A model generated the notes under the pieces. It saw nothing but the letters and a program-made list of their open reading frames with translations, did not search any database and was not told the origin of the DNA. The translations under genes were made by a program, and so were the position numbers. Below are positions 17,368-27,872 of a stretch of DNA of 34,463 nt, one piece after another; position 1 is the first letter of the stretch; every line of letters starts with the position of its first letter. Origin of the DNA: Chromera velia (Eukaryota; Sar; Chromeraceae); assembly GCA_018398765.1 (NCBI GenBank), contig JAHBMJ010001181.1, positions 1-34,463 on the forward strand. Direction: 5' to 3'.

Positions 17368-18896
17368 GTGTGTGCATGTGTGTATGTGTGTGTGTGTGTA
17401 AGTGTGTAAGTGTGTAAGTGTGTGTAAGTAAGAGTGTGTGTGTGTGTGTGTGTGTAAGTATGTGTAAGTGTGTGTAAGTGTGTGTAAGTGTGTGTGTGTA
17501 AGTGTGTGTAAGTGTGTGTAAGTGTATGTGTGTGTATAAGTGTGTGTGTGTGTGTGTGTATGTGTGTATGTGTGTGTGTGTGAGTGTGTGAATGTGTGTG
17601 TGTGTGAGTGTGTGTGTGTGTGTGTGTGAGTGTGAGTGTGTGTGTGTGTGTGTGTCCGTCCTGTTCCATGTTGTGTGTGTGTTGAGTTTTATTGTTCCAT
17701 GTCCCAAATGTCTGTGCGAGAGAGAGGTATCTGTCGCCTCCCTTTCTCGGCTCACCCTGTGACTTACAGCAGCCCAGCAGAGTACATGTGAAAGCATACG
17801 TATTGTCTTTCGCTGACTTTTTGCCAGTACGTGACAGCCAGTGATGGCGGCGAATAATTTTCACTAGCTGGCTTCTTCCAAACCTGCTCGATGGACCCCA
17901 AATGCCATCCATTTGAGGCTTGAAGCCTCTATTCATTGTGTATTGAAGTTTTTGTATTGTTACTCAACGAAATTAATCGTTTGCTTACGTGGTGCAGCCG
18001 CCTGACATGAGAGAGACCAAGCTGATTCAGGGGTTGAAGCGGGCGTTCGGAAAGGTGAAGGGCACCTTGAAAACATCCGACACTGGGTCATCGACGTTCC
18101 GTGTCAGTTGGTCATCTTATCCAAACTCCATTTTTTGCACCACATACATGACATTGTGTAAAAATTCCATCAAGTGAACTGAAACCGAACCATTTCTTGG
18201 AAGTCACGGTCGCCACCCTTGCATGAGGCTGCCGTATGCGGGTGATGAAAGGAATCCTTGGCTCTTCCTTAAAGTTCCTTTACATAGCTGTTCAGTCAGG
18301 CCCGAGAAGAGGTGTCCAGAGGATATTTAGGCCTGTCTCAGTTAATTGCCTTCCAATTCCACGATGTTCTGTGACAGCACATGCAAAGAAATATGAATTT
18401 GAGTTGATCGATCAGTCTGACTAAGAACATAAGTCTTTTTCTTCCCCCTCCTCCTCGGCTCTTTCGCCATCGTTGTCCAAGTCTCTATAGGATAGTCTTT
18501 CTTGGCTCTTTTCTCAAATAGCGTTGTCCAAATCTCTGTAGACCTCGTTTTTCTGCAGGCAGTGCTTAGCAATCAACATTCTAAATTGTTAAACATTCTC
18601 TCCTTTTCAAATCGTCTCAGTGGCGCAGCTTTTGTTCTTTGTAGCTGTCTTCTGGCACTCTCTCAGCCTCCTCTACAGCCTTGACTTCCCCTTCAGTGGC
18701 CCCTCCGGCTTCCCCTTCTGAATCAGCGGCCGAGTGCATGACTGACCACCGTCTTTCATTTGCAGGCTCCGCATGAGAAAGTCCTGGGTGGGACCTGTGA
18801 GCGAAGAAGCACGGAAACTATCCTACAAGTCTCTCTTGAGGAGCTGGATGATAGTAGCTCTTTGTGCCATTCTCAGATCCCACGTACGGTCACAAG
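14511..18896 (+). CDS. Unrecognised multi-exon gene, 5' end unresolved
   Basis: A chain of exons keeps phase at each junction: 14511-14587, 14961-15021, 15450-15581, 15707-15837, 16349-16450, 17998-18102 and 18766-18896. A possible extra exon lies at 16503-16583, but this would make a 52-nt intron. A continuation at 19109 also fits (phase 2). Protein signatures include LCPVQLLLESGEYRIINGE, RACVCTYALNNPV joined to RQWIYPEALFEKGKLEEL, TARKLLFRARNVPK, MRETKLIQGLKRAFGK and TILQVSLEELDD. They look like a folded protein, but I match no family. No in-frame ATG exists upstream: the frame is open only back to a stop at about 14390, where the minus-strand gene's first exon lies. The true start must be in a missed exon. 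Exon-level support is moderate and order is supported only by phase. Confidence 0.5.
14754..14766. promoter_or_regulatory. TGCATGC-type motif cluster upstream of the plastid-targeted gene
   Basis: The palindromic run GCATGCATGCATG lies about 290 bp upstream of the ATG at 14462, in the head-to-head region with the plus-strand gene. TGCATGC is a known binding core of some ApiAP2 factors in apicomplexans. Use here is inference. Confidence 0.35.
17262..17655 (+). repeat. (TC)n then (TG)n compound repeat with many GTAAGT sites
   Basis: About 120 nt of CT-rich repeat lead into about 290 nt of GT-rich repeat, inside the intron between exons 16349-16450 and 17998-18102. Between 17398 and 17524 the repeat contains about eleven copies of GTAAGT, the consensus 5' splice site. 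The long His-Thr ORFs on the opposite strand are artefacts. Confidence 0.9.
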
Positions 18897-18998
18897 GTTA
18901 GTCGATTCCTCAAATTGAGAGCAATCATGCCAGCTGCCCATATCATTTTTTATATCCTTCAGTTTCCCCTTCAGCGGCCCCTCCAGCTTCCCTTTCAG
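18685..18998 (+). repeat. Imperfect 36-bp duplication flanking an exon
   Basis: A pyrimidine-rich segment near 18685-18722 (CCCCTTCAGTGGCCCCTCCG...) recurs near 18964-19000 with a few changes (CCCCTTCAGCGGCCCCTCCA...). The two copies bracket the exon at 18766-18896. A shorter pair, GTTGTCCAA(G/A)TCTCT, occurs near 18473 and 18522. Confidence 0.6.
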
Positions 18999-19225
18999 CA
19001 AGTTCCTTTCCCCCCAATTGATTTCACGCTAAGCAGAAAGGGTGGCACTCCTGCGACTTCTTGTTGCACCCCTTTCTCCTTCGCGCCTTTCTGGCTGGCT
19101 GCATGCAGGAAAACTGTGACAAGTGTCTTTCAAGACCTGTGTTCTAGCTTGTGCCTCTCCTCTTTTTTGTCCGTCTCTTTGTCTGTCTCGATCCTTTTGC
19201 CCCTGTCTCTGTCGTTTCTCCTGCA

Positions 19226-19228
<3 letters not shown>

Positions 19229-19266
<38 letters not shown>
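19229..19266. repeat. (GA)n microsatellite
   Basis: A perfect GA run of about 19 units downstream of the last exon-like segment of the plus-strand gene. Confidence 0.9.
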
Positions 19267-19270
<4 letters not shown>

Positions 19271-19516
19271 TTGAAAGTTGAGTGGGGATTAGTCACTCAA
19301 CCTTGATGAGATGAGAACAGATCGCATTTCATGTAGCCACTCACTCTCAACGGAGCTTCAAAAGGGAGGAGAACAAAAAAAGGAGGAAATAGGATGTGCA
19401 CGACAGATAGCATCGGAACAGAAAGGGAGAAGAAGAAGAGGTAACCATATCTGAGAACAACACTCCATCGACTCCTCTTAATTCTCTATATACTTTCTGC
19501 TCAGGACAAAACGAGA

Positions 19517-20380
19517 ATGTCGGCCTCCGCAGGTCTCGGGAAGATGGAAAAGACCCTGCAGCTACCCATTGCGCAAATCAAGAAGGAAGAAGAATAGAAG
19601 AAAGGGCAGGCTAACCCCAACAGTATCTTTTCTCCTCAGGCTGCAACAATTGGCAGCATGACCACCGAAGACGTTGCCGCTCTCGCCAGAGAAGTTGAGG
19701 AGAACAAGGACGACAAGGATGACGATGAAGCTGTGGAAGAGGGCGAACTCCTCGCTTCCGAGGACGAGGATGTGCCTCTCCGGCCCCCCAAAAGGCTGCG
19801 TCAGTAGCCGAAGAGGGCGGAGAAGCCCCGCCAGCCGCAGACGAACAACAATCATAGAACGTCAGTGCCCCAGAGGAAGACCTCTTCGGAGAACTCCAGA
19901 GCCTCCACGAGGATGAGCCAATGTGCGAGGAAAACCAAGACATCAAGGACTCTAAGGGGGCAAGGATGTGAAGAATGAAGGAGGAGGAAGATGACTCGGA
20001 TAATGAAAGCGCTGCAGAATCCCTTACCTCCATTTAAGGAGACGGGACAACGCTTGGGCCTCGCAACTCGGTGATCGATCCTCTCAGATTCTCCTGCACC
20101 CTGCGTGCTGACAAAATGCAAAATTCCCAGGCACAGGGAAACAAACCGCGGCCGCTAACAAAGAAGCACAACCATCTGAAGACCAGCATGTACCCATGGA
20201 TGCCGCCGACGACAATCTTTTTGGAGAGATTGAGGAAGACGGAGATGAAGAGAGATACCGCATGTGCGAAGATAGAGAAGAGGAGGTAGGTGTCAGGCTC
20301 TGGCAGTGCCACGTTAAACCAGAGGAGGACTCTGGGTCGGAGACTGAGAGTGAACCGGCCTCGCTCACTTCAATTTGAAG
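19517..20380 (+). pseudogene. Decayed, tandemly duplicated acidic-protein locus
   Basis: An ATG at 19517 opens MSASAGLGKMEKTLQLPIAQ but stops at 19598. A segment after a clear acceptor (tctcctcag, 19640) reads AATIGSMTTEDVAALARE, then an acidic tail and VPLRPPKRLRQ, stopping at 19805. In the -1 frame after a CCCCCC run the text continues (SVAEEGGEAPPAADEQQS), meets TAG, and goes on to EEDLFGELQSLHEDEPMCE. A frameshift leads to EEDDSDNESAAESLTSI and a stop at 20035. A second copy at 20118-20380 reads AAANKEAQPSEDQ, DNLFGEIEEDGDEERYRMCE and EEDSGSETESEPASLTSI with its own stop. The two copies share the DLFGE core and the SLTSI terminus. Two stops and at least one frameshift in copy 1 argue for a pseudogene or assembly errors. 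The DLFGE-plus-acid pattern recalls Leo1-type proteins only loosely. Confidence 0.5.
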
Positions 20381-20399
20381 TGATCAGGAGATGATCAGG

Positions 20400-20838
20400 A
20401 GACGTTGAGAGTATATAGTCAAGAGTAGTCAAGAGACGTGCACGGCGATGATCGTAAGAGGTGCGGAGCGGCGCCGGGTACATTGAACATGCCTAATAAC
20501 GATGAAATAAACAAACAAAGCGTACTCTCTCGTTCTGGCCTTCATAGACATACTACTCAGGTTTACTTACGAACAAATACGCATCTATATGAGTAATACT
20601 GTAAGTGAACCTGTCAGATGAAGGAATGAATTAGGTAATAAACCTCTGCTACTAAAATAGTAAAGGACTCTGTGCTAGGCCCTCTGAAGGAAGGAGCATT
20701 GCTTAAAAGATTTTTACAGTCTTCTAGACAGTCTTACATCATGTATTTTTTGTATATATTTTTTTTTGTACATATAGTAAATTATGGATTATGAAAAACA
20801 CGATGATGATGATCGATGGTGTGACTTAAGATATCTAA

Positions 20839-20873
<35 letters not shown>

Positions 20874-22241
20874 TCACGCTTAGAGATTAAGAACAGCTTG
20901 ACAATTAAGTACCAATTGTGGATAAGTAAAATTTTAAGCTATTGATTGGTTCATTGATTGATTGGTTTGCTGCTAGGCCTTCCCCGGCTCCCCCGCGAAT
21001 CCCCACTATGTCAAACCACCCCTACTCTAAAAAAACTAATATTTAAACTATATAAAAACATAAAATATGAATGGACAAAGGAATTAACCATTACATTTTT
21101 TTTAAGTTTGTTTTGTTTTTAAATGAGAGCCTAGTTATCTGACATTTACTAGGAGATTTATTTTTCATGTGCAACACTCGGTGCAATTGTATAAAAAGCT
21201 TAGTAGATAAAAAGTGTACTTGTTCATGCTAGTGTTCATGCAGGCAACTGTTTCCAGTATAAGCCTGCAAACAAATTTTTAATAAAAATTTGAATTCTCT
21301 GACAGTGAAGAAAGGAACTTCATGCTGTACACGTGTACACGCTGCGATTGCGCCCGCCTGAGCGCCACATTTGCCAGCAAAGATGATCGTTTATTGTATT
21401 CCCCTTTGCATACTTTGTCAAAGAGTTCCAGACCATTCCACAATTTCGACGATAAATACATGCAGTGACGAACCAGCCGCGAGGCAGCGAAACGAATAGC
21501 AGATAAGATGACAGACGAAAACGTACAATTCGATCCACAGGGTCTTAACTTCTTTCAACGCGTGGAATTAAGTGACCAGGAATGCTGCCACAGACTTAAT
21601 TTCGCGCGCAGTCCCCATTCAGGAAGGGGGGGCCACTATGAGGCTAGCTCCATGTTTACCAAGAGTTGATCTCCTTCATCTGTCTTTCGTTGTGGATCAA
21701 CGTGCTGCTTCGACAGACCTAAAACAACCGCACGAGCCCGTGAGTGAAAAACCGGCCAAAAGAGCTTCTGCCTGATCGAACTCTCTGGTCACAACGGAGG
21801 ATTCTTCTCTTTTTTCATTCGAATGCGATTGCTGTCTCTTTCCATGCACTCTCTTTCCAGTTTGGCGAGGTCTGAGGTCGAAACGGGTCGGCTCTTCACA
21901 GGATTCTCTCCATTGTAGGTCTGACCGAGAAGGCACCGAGAATAGACGGAAGGAAAGTCTACTGACTGAATGAGTGAGTGAGTGGGTCCAGATGTGCACA
22001 GACATAGGTTGATTGCCTGCCTGCCTTCTCACGGAGCTTCTAGGAGAGGGAAAGGACCACATGCACCGATCGAGGCCTCCCTTCTTCCTTGAAGTTCCTT
22101 CACTCCACACACACGCACACACACACACACATGCAACGAAAGACATAGGAAGAAAACTGAATGAAAGACAGAAAAAAGAAAGAAGAATGAATGAATGAAT
22201 GGATGAACGAACGAAACAGAAAGAGCAGGTAGATATACAGA
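20400..22241. other. Convergent intergenic region with an AT-rich island
   Basis: This gap lies between the decayed plus-strand locus and the 3' end of the WD40 gene. Its first 0.9 kb is AT-rich, with (AT)n at 20842-20868 and ATTG-rich words at 20941-20968 followed by a GC-rich stub (ccttccccggctcccc). The rest (21.3-22.2 kb) has ordinary composition and a short (CA)n at 22109-22131. I see no supported gene in it. Confidence 0.6.
20842..20868. repeat. (AT)n microsatellite
   Basis: About 13 AT units in the AT-rich island downstream of the decayed acidic-protein locus. Confidence 0.9.
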
Positions 22242-24017
22242 CTAAACTGCCCGCCCCCACTCGAAGGACCTCAAGTCGACCCTGTTGGGACTCTGGAGGT
22301 CCAGGAACAGACCCCCTCGCTCTCCCCCCCTGCGCGTGCCCAGAAGACCCCCCCAGGAGAGGTGACGGCACCGCCCCACATCCTCCTCCCTCCCCTCGAG
22401 CTCCCCGCTTGCCGTGTTGTACACATACAGACTCTGGCTGTGAGGGGCAAAGGCGACAATCGAAGCATCGCCCCTCGCGAAGACCGGCGTAGGGGGGAAG
22501 GAACCTTTCGAAGCCGTGCGAGGGGGGAGGTGTTTAGAGAGAACGTACACTGTGCGCATCGGGGCTCTGCATGAAAGAAGGGGAACGAACGTCAAACACA
22601 AATAAATTCGGGGGTGCATGTAGATCTGCCACCAGCAGAGAGGGAAAGAAGATCGCATTTGGTGATCAGCAAGTAAATTCACCGAGCAATCTGCGCACCC
22701 TATCGTCGTTTTGTAGACACATTTTCTTGGGTCTCCGTTCGCTTTCCTCCATCACTGCCTTCTACAGGTCACCAGTGTCTTTCTTGATGCCAAGCAAAAT
22801 AGAGGATGAATGGGCAGTCTTTCTGTATCCTAAGTCTCAAGATAAATCCCAGTTGATATCGCAAGATGGCGTTTTACTTTCCCTCAGAATGATAGTCACT
22901 TCATTGCGTCGTGCGTCCATTGAAGGAAGGGAAACGACCATCTCCATGCACTGACCGAATGTCGGTGACCCGAATCTCCTGGTCATTCCCGAAAGACATT
23001 AGCACCGTGCCATTAACTCCAAACACCACATGGTTCACGCACTGGACGTGGCTGATCACCGACACCCTCTCGTCTTCCTCTCCCCCCTCAGCATCAATCC
23101 CGCCCTCACCCTCACTTCCTGGGGTCAGGAGGGCAGCAGGCTGGAGACGTTCTGTGCCCCCTTGCTGGGAATCGATTCGGGGGAGGGGGCCCCGTGGGGG
23201 GGCCCCGGCTGAGGTGGAGGTGGCCCCTTTGGGTGCAGGTGCCCGGACGTCCCAGAACCTGATCTCCTTGTCGTTCCCGCAAGACGCGAGCAGCCAGGGA
23301 ATCTTCGGATGCCACCGCACACTCTTGCAGCTGGCCTGAAAGAACCAATGAGCGATCAATGAGTTGCCAGACAAAAATCTCTCCAAAAAAACGAATGGAC
23401 GAACGAAAGAGAGAAAGGGAGGGGAGAAGACATACATATAGGCATACTTAGTTCTGTCTTTTTCTGCTGGTTCCCTTTCTCTTGGTTCATTATCAAAACG
23501 GACAGACCAGCCCAACGACCAGAATTTTTGAAGGACAAGACAAAAGATATACCTAAAAGCGAAAACGATTGCAGACAGGCTATATGGTTTCTGCTTCTCC
23601 CTCTTTTTCTTCATGAACACAACAGACAAACAGAAAGATAGCACTGCAGACAGGCAGGCAGACAGACAAAGCAGGTGACATACATGCAGACAGGCAGACA
23701 GAAGGACGGAAAGACAGACAGACTATATGTTTCTTCTTCTTCTCCCTCCTTTTCTTCATGAACACAACAGACAAAAAGAAAGAAAGAACAAAGACAAAAG
23801 AACAGCACCAACAATCAAACAGCGTGGGCAGGGGGCCCGAAAGGTGAGAGTTAAGCGCCCCTTGCCTCTCCACCTCCCGACAGACTTTCACGTGATCACT
23901 GGTTTCACACGCTACTCCTCTGCTGCTTCCACTCAAGACAAGAAAGAGAAGAAAACAAGACAAGAAAATTCAAAAATTAAAAAAAGAAAAAAGGAAAAAA
24001 GAAAACTGCACGCGGGC

Positions 24018-24050
<33 letters not shown>

Positions 24051-24598
24051 GCCAGACAGACAGACAGAGAGAGACAACGAACCGACCCTATGACAGTCCG
24101 GGTTCTGTGTTTGAAGCAGAGGAGTCGGACGAAGCCCCGATGGGGTCACCCCCCAAACTCTTGTCTTCCCGTCCTTCCCTGCAGACGCCACGAGTCCGCC
24201 CCCTCCGTTCTGCCCGACTTTCTGCACGTCGAGGCCGTAGATGCCGCTCTGCACGCACAAAGAGAGAGGATCTTCACATGTGCACACACAGACAAACATA
24301 CATACACGCACACACAAGGCATACGTGCAAGCACGCAGTCAGAAGAAAAAATTCATGCGGCGTACACACATGACGCCCGATGATTCGAACTTTTCTGCTT
24401 CCAGACTGACAGTGAAAGACACGAGCGCAACGGAAACGGGTGTGTGAGTGTGCGTGGGCGCGCACAACTAAGACAATGAAACATAGCAGGCGGAAGCGAA
24501 AGACGAGAGACAGGCCGGAAGAATAGACACGTGAGAGGGGGGACGGAGCAAAGAAGACTCAGAGAAAGCATAACACTGAGAGTAGGCGAAAGAACGAC

Positions 24599-24639
<41 letters not shown>

Positions 24640-26104
24640 GAGAGAGACGGGCAGGGCGTCTGAAGAAAGAGTCAGACCATGACCAGAGAAAGACGTAAAA
24701 AAAAACAGAAGACGGCAACTCGCCAGGCCCTCTCTCTGGCATGCAAGTAGAACCCCTTTCTCCTCCTCCTCCTCCTCCTCCTCCCACCTCATGTGCATTG
24801 AAGACAACACTCTTGGGAGTAGGGGAGACTTCTTCCTCCGATGACGCCAAGGCATTCGAGACTTCAGACCAGCTCCAGGCTCTGCAGAACAAAACGAATA
24901 GAACAAGTCAGGGCTGTTCAATCCATCTTTGTTGCTGTCAGGAGATGAGGGCAGACAGGAAGCCCAGAGATAGCACAGGAGAGAAACAGCACACGACAGG
25001 AACAGCGAGAGAGGAAGAAGGAGATACATGCAGCTACTCCAGCACCCGTTAAGAACGGCGTTCTCACTTCCTTGCGTCGGTTAAGAGACAGAACAAGCAT
25101 GCGAGACGCATCGAGATACGCCCGACTGTCGTAGAGGAATGTTTGTCGGGAAGTCAGTACTCTGGTGAACCTACGTACTTAAGTGTGCAGTCAGCAGAGG
25201 AAGTGACGAGTAGGGGCAAGGCAGCCGTTTGACTCCTCCCCTCCTTCCACGCAGCCTCGAAGATTGCCCTTTCTCGCTCCTCACAGACGTTCTCCCTGCA
25301 CAGCAGAATCACAGAATCAGCTCGGAATCTTGTCTTTCACTTTCTCCGAACGCTCTCTCTGCAGGGCCGGCTGAAATCTGGACAGTGCATGCCCCCCATG
25401 CGTGTAAATTGACAGAAAGATAGACAGACATGCGAAAAAACTACTTGGCGGGAAATGGAGACAGCCAGCTAGACAAATGCATACATTGAAGATCTACAGA
25501 TCAGTGACGTGCATCTCTGCCTTTCATCTCTGCTGGCTCGGACAGAAAGACTGATAGAAAGACACTCAGACAAATAGAGAGGCAGACAAACTTTCTACGC
25601 TTAGCTTCTCTGCTGTTTTGTCTCATTGATTCACAAAATCAGCCAGACTGACAGACGAGGCAGACAGACAAGCAGAGCAAAAACTTCAGACTGACTCCCC
25701 AACGAAGAAGCCAATGTCAGACACCCACGCTCCATGGGCGTCAAAAGTTCCCCGAAGGCTCCCCGCACCCCCACTGAATTCGTCCCCGCTCTCCTGTGCG
25801 AATTCCGAGACACCCCAGAGGTCATGTGCGTTCTCGAGAACTCCAGCATCGTCACTGCGTTGATACAAAGCAATGAACTGTATGAAGGCGCGTTTGCAAA
25901 ACAAACCAGAAAATCTTGAAAACAAACCGAAAAAGTGGTTATGGGCAACCCGACACTCTGAACACAATGCTTGTGGTCGGTGAGAAAGACCTGTCACGGG
26001 AAGGGGGGAGGACCGGGAAGACATGTGAAAGCGTGAAAGAGGGAGGCTGGTGATTGAGAAGAAGAGCAACCACGAAAAGACAATGTGCCTGCATGCGGAA
26101 GGAA

Positions 26105-26144
<40 letters not shown>

Positions 26145-26276
26145 GAAAACGGAACCGTCCTCACTTGCCCACACTCTCACTCAAACAAGCGAAGTCAGTC
26201 GGTCCACCTATGTCCAAGAGGTATGATCTACCACTACGCTGACAGGTTTCCCCAAACAAACACACACACACACTCA

Positions 26277-26309
<33 letters not shown>

Positions 26310-27872
26310 GCACGCACCAATCGGCAACGACACCGTATGTCCTCTTTGAGGCATAGAACAACCGGCGGTCTGTCCAGTACAGAAACAAACCCACACACAC
26401 AAGGACGCGAGAGATGCATGAGTATGATCGATCACACACAGGTACAGACAGACTCACAGAGGGTATTCGAGAACCGTCACCTTGCCCAGTCTCCCGGCGT
26501 TCAGGTACCACCTCCCTCCCCCCACAGTCCTGGCAGTGTAAGAATCAAGACCAGCAACAGCAAGGCAACTGCCCACAAGGGGGGCCAGGGACAAAGGTTG
26601 CCTCCCACGACCCGTGACGGTCCCGCAAGGCAGAATTCCGGCAGAGTGAAACGCCTCTGCACGGACAGCCCCCGTGCTTGGCTCCAGGGGCAGACGAAGC
26701 CTTGACGAAGAGGACGAAGGCCCTCTCCCTGAGAGGGACAGAGAGAGGTTCGGAGGGAGTAGACGGCTTCGGAGGGTCATGAGAGGACGGGGCACCAGGC
26801 TTCTTTGGTGAGATGAGTAGGATGAGGAAGTGAGGCCTCCCCCTCCTCCTCCCGGAGGTCTCACTCCTCTTGCACGGCCCCCCGGAGCGGCACCGAGACG
26901 GCCAGCTCCTGTCCTGTGACAGCTTCTTCCCTCAACTGCAGCTTCTTCTTCCTCTTCCTCTTCCTCTTCGTCCTCTCCTTCGTCATCTTCAGCAGCGAAA
27001 ATAATCCGAGAGCGGGGGGGGGCGGCGGCAAGACGGTCACTTCTTCTGATCACGACATTCGCTTCCCGTAACGCATTTTCTTTGTCCTGTCCCTCTTCAT
27101 TCTCTTTCGCTTTGTCTGAGTCAGAAGGGGATGCTTTCTTTCTTCTTTTTGAGGGACGCTGTTCGTCTTTTTCTTTTTCTTCCCCGCCTCCGTTCCCGCC
27201 TTCATTTTCTCCTTTCTGTTCTTTCTGAGTCCTCTGTCGCGTTCCCTTTTCGTGTTTTTCTTTCTCCTTTTCTGGCTGCGTCTGCGCTTTCTTCTTGGCA
27301 GTCTTCCTTCCCTTTGTCTCCTCTGTTGACACCGTGCCTGTGTCGTTTTTTTTATTCGCTGTCTCTCCTTTCTTTTCCTTCTCCTTTGCGTTTTCTTTGA
27401 CGGTAGTGTGAGAGGATTTTGAGGACGCGGCTGTCGAGGAAGCAGAGGAGGAAGAGGAGGAGGAGGAGGAGGAGGAAGGGGCGGCAAAGGATGAAAAGTC
27501 GTCCGCGGTTGTGGCCGGTGAAGGGGAAGACGATGTGTCGGTGCAGGCTGTGGAAGAGGAGTGCTTCGCTGTTTCATTTTCCTTCCCCGTGTTTGTAGAT
27601 GCAACAGCAGGTTTGAGCTGAGGAAAAAAAGAGGTGAGGGGGACGCAGCCTTTTCCTTTCGACTCTGCTGGCTGCCCTTTGGTTTTCTTTCGTTTTGCGG
27701 GGGGAGCTTCTTTCGAGTCCGTCACAGTCTGGTCTGGATTCACATTTTCGTTTCCTTCCACGGGGTCTCCTGTTTGTGAGTTGTCTTTCTGCTGCTGTCC
27801 TGCCGTGCCACCAAGTCGCACCGGTGCCTTCTTTGCAAAGAAATCAAAAATCGTCCGTTGTCCTTCCTTCAT
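22242..27872 (-). CDS. WD40-repeat protein with an N-terminal PCNA-interacting (PIP) motif (7 exons)
   Basis: Exons 27872-26481, 25877-25692, 25291-25179, 24881-24788, 24248-24087, 23335-22956 and 22566-22242 keep phase and give 883 residues ending in TAG. Residues 5-12 (QRTIFDFF, then AKK) match the PIP-box pattern Q-x-x-I/L/M-x-x-aromatic-aromatic. PLTSFFPQ (about 79-86) is a degenerate second candidate. Residues about 90-330 are a disordered, highly charged Ser/Glu/Lys linker with nuclear-localisation-like clusters (PAKRKKTK, PSKRRKK). WD40 blades include AHGAWVSDIGFF...LLVTSSADCTLKAWSW, AHESGIYGLDV...LVASAGKDGKTRVWGV, SCKSVRWHP...LLASCGNDKEIRFWDVR and VNHVVFGVNGTVLMSFGNDQEIRVTDIR. A propeller plus PIP box suggests a nuclear replication, repair or chromatin adaptor. 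DDB2/WDR76-like proteins share this design and the RRSDRLAAAPPRS stretch (about 280) is reminiscent of WDR76, but orthology is not shown. The acceptor of exon 3 requires the second AG of tgcagggag. Confidence 0.82.
23579..23788. repeat. Imperfect ~60-bp direct duplication with (CAGA)n between copies
   Basis: In the intron between exons 24248-24087 and 23335-22956, the segment at 23579-23640 (containing TTCTTCATGAACACAACAGA) recurs at 23724-23787 with small changes. About 85 bp of CAGA/CAGG repeat lies between them. Confidence 0.8.
24016..24066. repeat. (CAGA)n tetranucleotide repeat
   Basis: About 12 CAGA units lie inside a WD40-gene intron, just downstream of the donor of exon 24248-24087. 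It reads (TCTG)n in the sense direction. Confidence 0.9.
24600..24646. repeat. (CA)n(GA)n compound microsatellite
   Basis: CA then GA units on the plus strand in the intron between exons 24881-24788 and 24248-24087 of the minus-strand WD40 gene. CT/GT in the sense direction. Confidence 0.88.
26110..26312. repeat. (GA)n and (CA)n(CG)n microsatellites
   Basis: A GA run (26110-26145) and a CA run that turns into CG alternation (26261-26312) lie in the first intron of the WD40 gene. The CG-alternating block is prone to Z-DNA structure. Confidence 0.8.

Noticed and set aside
17193-17936. His-Thr-rich minus-strand ORFs of 188-247 codons
   Set aside because: Translation of the (CA)n/(GA)n complement of the intronic repeat; no codon or motif support outside the repeat.
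19517-19700. Histone-fold (NC2/CHRAC-type) reading of LPIAQIKK plus TTEDVAALARE
   Set aside because: Only a few residues match, the parts are separated by a stop, and a donor at 19531 would remove LPIAQIKK. Too weak to call.
25068-25125. Possible extra WD40-gene exon (RAYLDASRMLVLSL)
   Set aside because: Its splice sites fit upstream, but it ends in phase 0 whereas the next exon needs phase 2. Joining 25179 directly to 24881 restores phase and gives the WD motif SSADCTLKAWSW.
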